From assembly GCA_027625915.1 (NCBI GenBank), contig JANTQA010000029.1, positions 3,348,001-3,412,000 on the forward strand: a DNA stretch of 64,000 bases, read 5' to 3'. The notes below the pieces were generated by a model, which ran no database searches, was not told where the DNA came from, and saw nothing but the letters and a program-made list of their open reading frames with translations. Below are positions 50,771-62,629 of the stretch, piece after piece (position 1 is the first letter of the stretch; each line of letters opens with the position of its first letter). This DNA is from Anaeramoeba flamelloides. Lineage: Eukaryota; Metamonada; Anaeramoebidae. The position numbers and the translations under genes were made by a program.

Positions 50771-52965
50771 ACACAAAACCTCAAAAAACTGAGCCACCTC
50801 ATAACACCCGAAGAGACTTGAATACACTTGTAGACCCCCCCCCCAATATTTTAAGTAACTAGTCTCTATTTTTTTTTTTTTTTTTGACCAATTTTTAACA
50901 TAGGATTCCTTATGGATTAGGATGTCCAATATTGAAAATAAACAGATGTTGCCAAATCTAAGTAAACGACAAAAAAATTCCCCAATCTCAATTATATTTG
51001 TGTAAAAAAATTTAATAGAGATTAGTTCCTTAAAACAATAAAAAACCAAAATTCTTTAATTCCAACCCAAAAATATATTAGGTAAATGTATTTTTGAAAA
51101 TCATATCAAGAAAAAATTGTAAAATAATCATATTATTTATGACTTGATCAAATATATTTTTTAGTATACACACTAATGATTTAGATTAATTTTGGAATTT
51201 TGATTTTTTTTTTTTATTATTTTTTCCAAAAACCATTTTAGTGACTTGAAAAAGCCTTATATTTTCAAAAAGGGATTTAAAATAGAATTTTAGAAAATGG
51301 AGGTTTCTTTATTGGTTTTTAATAATATGCTATCATTTTTTTTTCAAAATTGAAATTCTAAAGATATTTTTATTTATGTAACTCATCTGTTTTAAATTAA
51401 GAAAAGAGGAAAAATAATAACTTTAAAAATGTATTTTAATCTTAAAACATTAAATTTTTAAATTGCGTTAGACACATTCAAAACTATTCATTAAAAATTA
51501 GATTTTTGTCAGGCTAAAGAAGAATAAAAATGTTAAAAAACAAAATTATTTTTTTTTTTTTAAATTCAAATTTTAATTTTGCTAGTTAATTTTAGTAATT
51601 TTTTCCCAAGCCAACAATAACTCGTACTATCTGATTTGGTATTCAAAATTATCCTATATATTTCTCTTTCTGTAAAATATTAGATATTACACATCAAGTA
51701 AAATATATTGGACAATTTTTTCACACCCATTCAAATAATGACTGTTATCCTTCAAGTTCAACAATTTTAAAATTTAGGATTTTTACTAATTGCTAAAATA
51801 GATATTACTATGTAATTAATAATAATGTAAATAAATTTTGCCCTTTATGTTTAAAATCTGAATATAAACAAAAGGAAATTATAGAAAATATTGATCATTT
51901 TTTCTAGGTATTTCCTCACTATGATAATAATAGATTAATAGTTCTGAAACAAATTAAAAGAAATAAAATCTTCAATGAAATAATTTTAAACTGTGATAGT
52001 TCAAGATTATTTTAATTAATTAATATTAGTGAAATCTATGATTTTACGATTATTTCTCTGAAAGGAAATTTAAGTAAAAGTACATTTAGAGTGTAAATTA
52101 CGATTTTTCCTCAATAAAAAAAAAAAAAAAAAAAGTAATTTTTAAAAACAACGTAAAAAGAAACATAATTCAATCAAATCAAGAGTTTCATTGTAGTTTG
52201 TTTTGATTTGGTTGACAGATCGATAAATCCTTTAGAACTAGCAACAGTAATAAAAAAAGACAAATAAATAGTTTCTCGATTTATTGTTGTTGTGGTATAA
52301 AATTTCTACGAATAAAAACATTTATAAAACTGCCAAACTTTTATCCTTTTCTTTACAAAATGTTCCTTCGGTTAAATCATTTTCTTTATTTAATGAAAGT
52401 TTATAGGTAGTTGGGTAACGTTTGAAAAGCCTTTTCAACATTCTAGCAATATTATTACCAAATATAATGATCATTTGGAAAACCTTTCTTCTTCTTCTTC
52501 TTCTTCTTTTCTCTTAGTTTTGCCTTTACTGAAAACTCAACTAGAGTTTAAAAGTTTTTGTTTGATCGATCACGAATAAGAAGGAAAATTCCACTTTCTT
52601 CTTTTTGATTATTTAACTTGCCAAGGTAATACCCCCCCAATTTAAAAAACACATTCTATTTTATAGATTCAAGCGATTTTTTTGAATGGGTTATTTTTTG
52701 TTTGGTTGTAACATTCGTTTGAGATTTTAACTTTTATAAAAAAAAAAATGAAAAGAAAAATGGTATTCAAAAAAATCTCATTCAGTTTATAAAGTTTTTA
52801 TGTCTTTCAAAACTTCCAAGTACCCGAAGACGCGTTTAAAGCCCTTTCAAACATTTTCTAACATTTTTAAAGAAGGAAAAGCGTTATAAAAGTTGTAAAG
52901 AGATGAAAAAATCAAGAAAAAAATTTTTTTTTAGAATAATAAAAATATTTTTCTTTTATTAATAA

Positions 52966-53100
52966 TTTTGTATTTTATCGCAATATTATGATTTTTCGTG
53001 ATAAAGTTGGAATAATCACGACTCTCTAATATTATTCCCAATTTATTACTAATATCCCGATAATAAATGTTATCCCCAAAACCACTATTTTTATTATAAT
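52966..53100 (+). repeat. Dispersed CG-motif repeat, copy 1
   Basis: Aligns with 62326-62470 in the same orientation. Shared landmarks are ATTATGATTTT, TTGGAATAATCACGA versus TTGGACTAATCGCGA, TTACTAATATCCCGATAATA versus TTGTTAATATCACGATAATA, and TGTTATCCCCAAAACC versus TGTTATCATCAAAACC. The frequent TATCGCGAT-like phrases are unusual in this CG-poor DNA. Noncoding. Confidence 0.65.
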
Positions 53101-53345
53101 TTTGTTTTTAAGAATATTTAATTAAAAAACAAGAAAAATCATGATCATATTTGAATAATTTCTTAAGATGAAATTAAATATCAATCAATGAACAAATCAA
53201 ACAATTAAGATTTTCATTTTTTTAATTACTATTTATTTACAATATTCCATTATTACAATCACCTATACATTAGCAATTGTATTTATTTTTTAAAATCAAA
53301 TCAAAAAATATTTTGATTATAATGATAAATTGAATAAAATTCCAA

Positions 53346-53436
53346 ATTATTATTATGATTATTGTTATTATTGGCCTTATTGTTGTTATTGTTGCTATCA
53401 GTCTTATTGGTTTTATTGTTGCTATTGGTCTTATTG

Positions 53437-53477
<41 letters not shown>

Positions 53478-53517
53478 GTTATTGTTATTGCTATTATTAT
53501 TATTATTATTATTTTGG
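53346..53517 (+). repeat. (TTA)n/(TTG)n trinucleotide microsatellite
   Basis: About 170 bp of TTA/TTG/GTT triplets. It creates long artificial open frames in two phases (poly-Tyr/Cys or poly-Ile/Val), which I do not consider genes. Confidence 0.85.
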
Positions 53518-53845
53518 AAATAAAAGTTAACTCAATATTTATTCAAATATGAAATTTAGATTTTGAAATTCTGTAACCGTTATTATTTAAACACTAGCAT
53601 ATAACATTGCCCCAATTAACTATATCTTCAGTAAAAACAGATTAAAATGATATCTTTGCCCAGTCATTTTAAAAAATCTCAAACCATTTATTTCTTTAAT
53701 TATTATTTAAGGGATGGGTTGTTAACCCCTCTTGTTTGTCAGAATAAAAATCCCAAGTTTTAAAAAAACAATAAATAATAAAATGAAACTTAATTTTAAG
53801 TTCTACTTGCAATTTTGAATGTTTCACGATTTTTAAAACAACTAT

Positions 53846-55390
53846 TTAATTTTCTTTTAAAGTATTTTCTTCAAAATATATTTCCTGTTCACTTTCTTCA
53901 AGTGAACCTGATTCTTCAATTTCTATAATTACTTGTTTTTCTTGGATTATGACATCAAATTCTTGATCTTCAGAAAAAGTATAAATTTCAGAATCCGTTT
54001 CAGACAAAACTATTCTTTGGCTATTTTTTTTTTTATTTACCTCTTTGAATTCAGCTTCGGAATCATAATCTGATCGATAATTATAGACATATTTTTGATT
54101 TTTCTTTTTGAAATAGGATTTTTTTTGTTTTTTATTTTTTGAAACTAATTTCCTTTTACGTTCATTTTCGATCAATTTCTTATTATTATTTTTTCTTAAT
54201 GAACTTTTCTTTTTCTTTTCCCTTTTCCTAAAATTACTTGTTTTTTTTTTTTTCTTTTTTCTTTCCTTTTCCTTTTTCTTTTTCTTTTTTCTTTCCTTTT
54301 TCTTTACCTTTACCTTTTTCTTTACCTTTTTCTTTACCTTTTCCTTTTTCTTTTCCTTTTTCTTTTCTTTTTCTTTTTCTTTTTCTTCATCTTGTTTTCT
54401 TTTTCTTTTTCTCTCCTTCTCTCCTTTCCTTTTCTTTCTCCGCCCTTTTACGTTCTTTTTCTTTTCTTCTCCTTGTTTTATTTTTTTTTGTTTTAAAGGT
54501 GGCTTTATATTTTTTGAGACTTTTTTTCTCTTTTTTTCTTGTTGACTATTGTTTATTTTTACCTGTTCAATTTCGATTTGTTGATCTATACCTTCGTGAT
54601 TTAATGCTGACAAATCATTTTTTTTCTTTTTCTTTCTTTTTTCCCTTTTTCTTCTTTTTCCCTTTTTTGTTTCTCTTTCTTTTTTCTTTTTTTTCTTTTC
54701 AATTTTTTTTTGGTTGTTTCTTTTGGCCAAGCTGCCCTTTTTTTTTAGAATTTCCCCCTTTTCTGTTTCTATTTCCATTTTCTTTTTCTTTTCTGTTTCT
54801 TTTTTTGTTTCTTTTTCTTTTTCTTTTTTCTTTCCTTTTCCTTTTCCTTTTCCTTTTCCTTTTCCTTTTCCTTTTTTCTTTCCTTTTTCTTTTTCTTTAG
54901 AGTTTGAAGTGTTAGACAAATTTGTCTTCTGGCTGATCAGTTTTTTTTTTTTCAAGTTTTTACGGTATTGTTGCACCATTTTAATTACTTTTTTTGATTT
55001 CCCACTCCTTTTGTGTTGTACACTATTTTTTTTATGAATTAATTTACCAGCACGAACCACATAATTCCCCCCAAATTGCTTTCGAAAGTCCAGATCGTTG
55101 ATTAACTTTTTTCGAAAATGAGAAGCACACATATATCCGCATCTACCTGGGATGGGTATTGAAAAAAGGCCCCAATCATGAGTTACCCCCCATTCTTTAC
55201 AACGATCAAGAAATACCTTTTCTTCTTTACGTGACCAAGGACCAAACTTTGGTTGTTCTCCTTTTTCATTAAATCGAAAATAATACGTGTTATAATTAGT
55301 ATCGTAATTTGACCAAGCTTTTTTTTTAGCACTGCTCCACGATTGGTAATTTTTTGGTTTTTGAGATCGACCAGCTTTTTTTTTGGACAT
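53846..55390 (-). CDS. Myb/SANT-domain protein with Lys/Glu-rich low-complexity tail
   Basis: Reads leftward from the ATG at 55390; 514 residues, apparently one exon. Residues about 49-97 form one Myb/SANT repeat: FGPWSRKEEKVFLDRCKEWG, a tryptophan in DWGLFS, then PGRCGYMCASHFRKKLI, where PGR-x-G-x-x-C is the usual start of the DNA-recognition helix. Single-repeat proteins of this kind bind DNA or chromatin. From about residue 150 to 430 the protein is almost entirely Lys, Glu and Gly-Lys (a CCTTTT hexanucleotide tract on the plus strand at 54835-54880 encodes a KG repeat). The C-terminal 75 residues are acidic (SETDSEIYTFSEDQEFD). The charge-segregated tail suggests a disordered nuclear protein. 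Function otherwise unknown. Confidence 0.78.
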   Translation of the reverse strand: MSKKKAGRSQKPKNYQSWSSAKKKAWSNYDTNYNTYYFRFNEKGEQPKFGPWSRKEEKVFLDRCKEWGVTHDWGLFSIPIPGRCGYMCASHFRKKLINDLDFRKQFGGNYVVRAGKLIHKKNSVQHKRSGKSKKVIKMVQQYRKNLKKKKLISQKTNLSNTSNSKEKEKGKKKGKGKGKGKGKGKGKKKEKEKETKKETEKKKKMEIETEKGEILKKKGSLAKRNNQKKIEKKKKKKERETKKGKRRKREKRKKKKKNDLSALNHEGIDQQIEIEQVKINNSQQEKKRKKVSKNIKPPLKQKKIKQGEEKKKNVKGRRKKRKGEKERKRKRKQDEEKEKEKEKKKEKKKEKVKKKVKKKVKVKKKERKKKKKKEKERKKKKKKTSNFRKREKKKKSSLRKNNNKKLIENERKRKLVSKNKKQKKSYFKKKNQKYVYNYRSDYDSEAEFKEVNKKKNSQRIVLSETDSEIYTFSEDQEFDVIIQEKQVIIEIEESGSLEESEQEIYFEENTLKEN

Positions 55391-56574
55391 AAACCACACT
55401 CTAAAAACTATTGGCTGGAATTTTGGTTTTTAAAACAAATATTTCAGATGTCCAAAGTGAAAAAAATGAATTTAACCAACAAACTAAATTGCTACTTCTA
55501 AAAAAAAAAGTACGAGGTTTCATTTAAAAATATTATTGAAACGGCAATTACAATTTTTTTTAGTTTTTCTCTTTGTAACTATTTTCCTTTTGAATTTCTT
55601 TTTTTCTATCCTTTATTTAAGATGTTGTTGAATATTTAAACTTAGATCCAATGTAAGAGTATTTAAAACTGTGGTCTTTTTCATGATCAAATATATCGTC
55701 AGGAATAAAATAACTGGAAATGAAAAATAATCACTGACAAGATTTTTAATTGTGAATATTAGGAAAATTGCTGTGAAATTTCTCTTAATAAAGAATCGAA
55801 TCCTGTTTTTATAAATAACCAATTTTTTTATGAACCAAGAAATAAACCTACCCAAAGTTCATTAAATTGGTGCTGTTCAATAGGGTACTCAATTAGTTAT
55901 TTGATAACCAAAGGGGATCTACTTATTTTGAAAAATAATTGGGTTTTCTAGAAGTTTGCAAATGAATTTGGAAAATGATATAATTTTTAAATTTGTTTTT
56001 TGATCGAGTGAATAGTGTTTTGAACAAGTGTAATGAAATTAAACGTTATTATAATAACGGAGTGGAGAGATTGAATTTTCAAGAGTTTGAGATTCTAAAT
56101 ATAGGAAATTGATATTATATTTAGCAATTACAGTACAATATTGTTTATCATTAGTAATCAAAAATCTTGTAAAGTATTTTTTTCAAGTGTATAAATTGTA
56201 AATAAAATTTATTATTAATGATAAAAGGTTAAGGTTCCAAAGTATGCTAAAAATAAAATTGAATAATTTCAAGTCAGACAAACTGATAACTAATAATATC
56301 ATTTCATCCTTGTTAATAAAGTTTATTCACAATATAACCAACATTATAGTTCTTAACAATCGTGAGGCTGTTGTATTTATTATTGTTAATGGTATAACGA
56401 TTTTAAAAAGTCTCTAGTCAAACAAAAGAAACTTTTTTTGGTTAAAAAAATTTTAATAGATGTGACAATGAATTTTAATTAATTTCTACTTTTGTATATT
56501 TTTTTGAAGAGATAATAACTAATAATTTTGAAAACACTCTTATCATCTAAAAAAACTTAATTATAGGAAAAAAT

Positions 56575-57360
56575 TAAGTCATGATAAATCTTGAAAGTGC
56601 CATAGAGTGCTACAGAGTACCGTCTAGTACCTAGCTTTCTTGAGGTTTTCTGTTTTATTTGTTTAATCTATCAATTTTACAAATAATAGAAAACTCAAGA
56701 AAACCTAACAGCTCCTTTTTTTAATTTTTGAAATTAAAAAAAAATTTCAAAAATTGTCTTTTTATTTCTCAAATTAAAAAAAACCTAACGGCGCCTTTTC
56801 AGAATTCAAAGCAATAGAGAAAAATCTTTGATTTTACTCAATTCTTTTAAATTCTGAAAAGCTAACGATGATATATTTTAATTTTTGGAATAAACCGAAA
56901 ATTTTAAAAATTTTCGATTTATTTCAAAAATTAAAAAAAAACTTAACGAAAAGTGTCCTAGGTTTTCTTCAGGTTTTCTGTTTTATTTGTAAGATCTATA
57001 GATTTTCGTTAGGTTTTTTTTTGAGTTTTCTGTTTATTCGTGAAGTTTTCTAGGTTTTATTGAGTTTTCTATTTATTTAGAAAACCTCAAAAAAACCTCA
57101 CAAATAAACAGAAAACTCAAGAAAAACCAACAACAGTTTTTCAGAATTCAAAATAATTGAGTACAATCATATAGATTTTACTAAATTCTTTTAAATTCTG
57201 GAAAAGCTAATGAGAGTATCCGTATAGTGTCTAGCCTTCCCAGAATTCAAAAGAATTTAGTAAAATCTATATGATTTTATTCAATTCTTTTGAATTCTAG
57301 AAAACTTCACGAATAAACAGAAAACTCAAGAAATCCTAATGGAAAATCAAAGAAAAAATA
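56575..57360. repeat. Modular repeat block with ~65-bp palindromes, locus 3
   Basis: Three palindromes lie at about 56796-56861, 57137-57205 and 57237-57305, each with TCAGAATTCAAA at the left and TTTAAATTCTG (or TTTGAATTCTAG) at the right around a short centre. They alternate with TTTTCTAGGTTTT modules and the phrases AGTGCCATAGAGTGCTACAG and GTATAGTGTCTAGCC. The design matches 1985-2705, about 54 kb away. Each unit could form a strong hairpin in DNA or RNA. Confidence 0.65.
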
Positions 57361-57719
57361 ATTTTTCCAATTTAAAAGAAGAAATAATTCTTTAATAGTC
57401 AAAATAATGGATTTCCTATTTGAAAGATATTCATCAGATTTAAAATACTATTAAAATATAATAAAATGACTTCTTAGATGAAAAGAAAAATTTTTTTCTA
57501 ATTTTATATAATAAATGGAATAAAAATCTTAATAGTACCTAAAAAATTGGATTACACAACTTAAATAGTAAAATATCTTTAAAAATATTTTTTGATCAAA
57601 GATCTTTTATCAACCAATAGTGTTTATTCTAATTAAAATTATTTAAAAGGGTAAAATTAGTATATGTTTAATTATTTTTGGAAAAAAATTTTTCATGATC
57701 ATGATATGAATCTATCAAA

Positions 57720-58471
57720 TATTCCCGAAAATACCCTAAAATCAAGAATACCCGATTATTTTTTAACCACATAAAAACACTTTATGAACAACTCCGAAGA
57801 AACCCTGTTGGCAATATACTTAGTTAAAGACAAATTTGGAATTGTATTTTAGAAAAAATTTGTTTTTCTCAAAATATCATAATTCAAAAAAAATAAATTT
57901 TAGAGAATGGTATTCAACCCATTTTGTGTGAAAGGGATTTGTGTCTTGGATGACTATCATTAGTGATCATTTCAAAATGGTATTAACTAAATGAGAGAAA
58001 ATGTACTTGTAAAGAAAATTTTTCTAATTGTGTATCATTACCTATAATTTTGAACTCTTAAACTAAATCCAAAAATAACCCAGTAATATCTAATCGTACA
58101 ATATGCACCCATACCCTACCCTACACAAGGTGACCCAAGCCAACCTTTATTTAACTCCCGATTCCACAAAAGGTACTGATTTAATCAAAACATACAAACA
58201 CAGTCAACCGATTCCAATACCCTGGTATACCCATATACTTACCACAATAAGTACTAACAATTACTCAAATATACTCAAAAGACACCAAAACCTTTTTAGA
58301 GTGAGTTAAAGTTAAAAAATCATAAAAAATATTTTGTATGGATGTAAAATTGTCAATTTAGCTTTAAATTGAGTATACGGACACAATATTTTTTCGAAGT
58401 TGTCCATAAAGTGTTTTTATGTGGTTAAAAAATAATCGGGCATTCTTGATTTTGGGGTATTTTCGAGAATA
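57720..58471. mobile_element. 750-bp element with ~82-bp inverted ends
   Basis: Arms 57720-57801 and 58390-58471 are inverted copies, about 90% identical by eye, sharing AAAATCAAGAATACCCGATT and TTTTTTAACCACATAAAAAC. The ~590-bp interior includes a relatively C-rich stretch (58090-58240, with ACCCATACCCTACCCTACAC) carrying a 68-codon frame that I do not regard as a gene. Probably a non-autonomous DNA element; I found no clear target duplication. Confidence 0.7.
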
Positions 58472-59546
58472 CTTCAAACACCCTGATGATTTGAGCAATT
58501 ACTTAGTGTGCCAGAGATTATTTTCATGCTTTATATATTTTTTTCAATACTATAAGTATAATGCTAGTATTTAATACTAATGGGAATGATTTTTCGTATA
58601 TTTTCACATTTTGTGCTTTTACAAAGAGGAATTTCCAAAGAAATACATTGTAATCACTGATCTTGATTTATTTTTTAGATAATTTATTTCTGGAATATAT
58701 TGATTTATACTTCGGAAGAACTATAAATATGAAGTGAAAAAAGATAACCCCTTGAAATATTATCCACATTTTCTTTCAAATAATTGATCTATCATTAAAT
58801 TGTTTTTTTTTTTAAATTATTATTAATTAAATAGTATAAATTTATGAATTTTATTGTGAGTGATTAGATTTGGTTTCAACCCAAAGTTCTTATTGATCAA
58901 TTTATTTCAAAAGAAAAAACAATTACAAAAGTCATCCGAAAATCAATAATAATTTACTCGAATTAATGTAAGAAGATTTATTTTACGAATCATGTAACAA
59001 TTATGAATATTAAAGAATAATATTGACTACTAAGTTTGAATGAGATTAGATAAATCAAGGAGAAGAAAAATTGTAAAAAACAACATTTTTCAATATTTTC
59101 TCTACTTTTTGTATGATTTTTTTTTTCATTTTTTATTAAAGTTTCATTTTTATTTTATTTTTATTTAATCTTGAGAGGATTATTAGTTCTCTAAAAAGAA
59201 ATGTAAAGTGTGTTAAAAAAAAATATTTTTATTTTTAAAAAAACAAAAAATGTATAAAAAAAAATTGTTTTAATACTTTTGGAATGAAATGAATCAAAAT
59301 TTATTTTACTGAAAAAGTAATAAGAACTCTTATTTAAAAATATAAATTTCCTTTTAAATATTAATCAACTATATTAATTTATTTTTATTAGGAAAATTAT
59401 TCTAATTTTTTATTTTTTTTATTTTTATGTTTTAAAAATTTGAAAAAGTTAGCTGTGGAAATTTAATGAGAAGACTTTAAATTAATACAGATCTTTAAAA
59501 AATTATTTTTAATCTATATCATCTTATTAAATAAGAATTTTGTTGT

Positions 59547-60074
59547 AACTAAAATTCAAAATTTTTCACACAGTTAATACAGCCCAAAAAATCTCAATAA
59601 TACAAGTTCATTCAAATTAGAAAAAATTTTAATATTTAAAAAATTAAAAATCATTTTTTCTTCTTTTAGTTGTTTGTTTTCAATTCATTTTTTAAATTAC
59701 GTAACTTTTTTCGTTCAATAAATTTTTTTTTGAACGTTTGATATTAGTTTAAAGTTGAGTTGTTCCAAATAGAAGAACTAAAATACAATTAGTTGATAGT
59801 CTCTAACCATTTTATTGATCAATATTCCTAATAGAATTTAAACAAATATATTAATGTATTTTTTTGTTTTGCTCTCTCCAAAATTTTTAACACACCCATG
59901 ATTTATTTGTATAGATAATCATTTATTTTTTGTTTTGCTAGTATTGTAATTTATAAAAAAATGATAATTTTCAATAAACAAATGATTCTAATTTGGTATT
60001 TCTTCTATAATTTATTAAATAAGATTTTTTTTTCAAAAATTGAATTTTGGTGTTAAAAATTTTGAATTGGGGTT
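59547..60074 (+). repeat. 530-bp dispersed repeat, copy B
   Basis: Partner of 14045-14573, same orientation and nearly the same length, 45 kb away. The best-conserved segments are AAAGTTGAGTTGTTCCAAAT, AGAAGAACTA and TTTTGTTTTGCTCTCTCCAA. Differences are scattered substitutions and A/T-run lengths without a preserved open frame, as expected for old copies of a noncoding element. Confidence 0.75.
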
Positions 60075-62325
60075 TTTATATAGCTTTTAAAAAGTCAAAA
60101 GATAAAAATTGTTTAAAATTAAAAAAAAAAAAACCACATAATAATATGAATACAACTGCTAAGTGAAACAATTTGAATCAAAAAGTTAATTTTTGAAAAA
60201 TTTTCAACTTTTTTTTATTATTTTATTTAAGGGAGGAGTGTTTTACCATTCTCGTGTACCCGAATTCCTAAAATTTTATTTATAAATCTTATTGAAGACT
60301 CAAAGATAAGTTTATTAACCACTAATGCTAATAAACTTGATGAATTTTTTTTTTTGTAATAATATTAAAAATATAATTATTTTTTAATATATTAGATATA
60401 TTAATTTTTTTTAATTCAGATATCCAGATTTTACGATTATTTTCATATGCTGAACAATTCAATAGTAAATGGTCCAAATCTTCAATGATATCTAAATTAT
60501 TTATTTTTTTTCCATATCTCTTTATTTTTTTACATAACTTAAAATTTTCAACTTTTATTAATACAGAGAAATATTATTATTTTTTTCTTATTTTAATAAA
60601 TGTTTTTAATGAAATTATTATTTTTAAAATCAAACATATATATTAGAAATGAATATAATCAAGATATGGAATAAATTTTAAAATACCTTTTAAAATATGT
60701 TAATTAATCCTTAAAATATTTATCACAATATTTTAATTTCATTCTATGACAGAAAGGAACACAACAACTTTTCAAATAATACGATCTGTTTTTATATTTA
60801 AATTTATAAGATACTTGACTTTGAGACAAAGGTTTTTTAAAAAATTTTATTTTTGTTTCCTATAAATTTATTTTGGAAAATAACGAAATCATTTAAAATA
60901 AGAAAATATTTTTTATTGTTAGAAAAAATTTTTTAACAAACATTTTTATGTCGTTATCCCCATTATTATTAATTATGAATTTTTTTTTGACTACAATTAT
61001 TATTACATTATTTATCTTGGAATCTTTTCTTTGCAATACAAATTATAAAATTTATTTCAAAGAAAAATAGGATATTTGATATTCTAAGAGATATAAATAT
61101 TCATATATTTAACATTAATTTATAATCAATTTTAATTTAAAATAATAAAATATTAAGAAATTTTTATACAAATAAAAATTGAACTCTTGTAATCTTTTTA
61201 GAAAATTTTTTCTTTTGTTTTTTTCGGATTATACAAAAAATTTCATACTATACCAAAAATCTATCTCAAATGTTTATATTTTTAAATTTTCCTTGCAAGG
61301 TTGAGAAAAAAGTTATAAGCCTTTTCAAAAAAAGTAGAGCAAATTTATTTTAAAATATATTTATTAAAATAAATCATCAAAAAAGTATTCAAATATACAA
61401 CGCGATTAAATACTATTTTTTTAATTCTTGTTCACAATTTAATTTGTTTGTTCGTAATTTACTGATAAATTCAATTTTATTCTATAAAATCGTTTATTCA
61501 ATTTCCATTTTTGTAATCAATAAACTCAAATTATAAAACACATCAAGAGAAAGGATTCTTTACAAATCCAAACCAATTTAACAAAGTTTTTTCACATTTT
61601 AACAAAGAGAATGCTTTATTGAAAGCTGGTGTAAAAAAAGTTGTAAAATGGAAAATGAAGTAAAAACTTTTTAGATATTTCTTAGAATTTATTAGTATTA
61701 CATAAATAAAAGTTATTAAAATTTCTGATCTTGGTTATATCTGATATTTTTTAAGGGTGAAAATATCACTTTATTAATTTCTTTCTGATCGAAAAAATAC
61801 TTTTCATAACTTTTTTAATCTTGACAAAATTTCAATAAAATTGAAAACATATTACTTTGTTATTTTTTTCCTGAAAAATAATTTGTTACGTTTTCCATAT
61901 TTCCATTTTTTATTGAATTTATTTTGCATTTTTTTCTCCAAAAAAAGTGTTATATTTTATCCATTTTTTTGAAATATTTTAAGAACACATGGTTTGAAAA
62001 ATAAAGAATTTAGTCATTGATTAATCAATATTAATATTTGACTTAATTTCAAATTAACAAAAAGTTTGACTGACCAAGATGATTTTGTATTAAATGTCAA
62101 AAAAATCACCACTTTTAATAAAATACATTCTAACTACGATCCATTTTAGAGTGAAAACTGAAAGTTCACGTGCGTGCTGTTTGATTTTCCAGAGTTTTTT
62201 CTGTTTATATAAAAAATCAATGTATTTTAATAATAAAAAGCCAAGCTCGGCATAATAACATCACCACCTTTCGAGAATTTACAACTAAAGAGATTTTTTT
62301 AAGGTGATTTCAAATAAATAATTTT

Positions 62326-62470
62326 TCATGATATCGCGATTATGTGAAATATTGCGGTTTTATGATTTTCCCCAATAAATTTGGACTAATCGCGATTGTT
62401 TTTTAATACTATTGTAATTTTATTGTTAATATCACGATAATATATGTTATCATCAAAACCTCTAATTAAT
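62326..62470 (+). repeat. Dispersed CG-motif repeat, copy 2
   Basis: Partner of 52966-53100. It contains ATATCGCGATTATG, ATTGCGGTTTTATGATTTT, ACTAATCGCGATTG and ATATCACGATAATATATG. It ends about 160 bp beyond the 3' end of the leftward primase gene. Confidence 0.65.
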
Positions 62471-62629
62471 ATTTTTTTGAATTTACATCAAAAAATTGCT
62501 GATCTGAATTAAATTGAAATTAAAACCCTGGTTATTTTGTAATAATAATAATAATAAGCATCAACAAGAAAAAGCATTATTTGATACTAAAAAAAAATCA
62601 AAAAAATAAAAAAAAAAATTATTAATTTA

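Larger units (their letters stand above)
46708..53845. other. Repeat-rich region upstream of the ABC gene
   Basis: About 7.1 kb without a supported gene. It lies between the start of the leftward ABC gene and the 3' end of the leftward Myb-like gene. It contains a 1.5-kb inverted-repeat element, a modular palindrome-repeat block, a CG-motif repeat and a long TTA microsatellite, listed separately. Several C-runs (49146-49157, 49220-49226, 50826-50835, 52631-52637) stand out. Confidence 0.6.
55391..62629. other. Repeat-rich intergenic region
   Basis: About 7.2 kb without a supported gene. The 80-codon frame at 55855-55613 (minus) has hydrophobic stretches but no recognisable family. The region contains a modular repeat block, an inverted-repeat element, the second copy of the 530-bp repeat and the second CG-motif repeat. 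The remainder is plain AT-rich DNA. Confidence 0.6.

Noticed and set aside
53330-53552. Open frames rich in Tyr/Cys or Ile/Val
   Set aside because: They are translations of the TTA/TTG microsatellite.
54238-55037. Long plus-strand frames rich in Phe and Leu opposite the Myb gene
   Set aside because: They are antisense readings of the Lys/Glu-rich tail.
55613-55855. 80-codon minus-strand frame with hydrophobic segments near the Myb gene
   Set aside because: Composition matches random AT-rich DNA, no family recognised, no initiation context.
58103-58309. 68-codon frame inside the 750-bp inverted-repeat element
   Set aside because: No domain, and it lies in an apparently noncoding core whose C-rich phrases explain the open frame.
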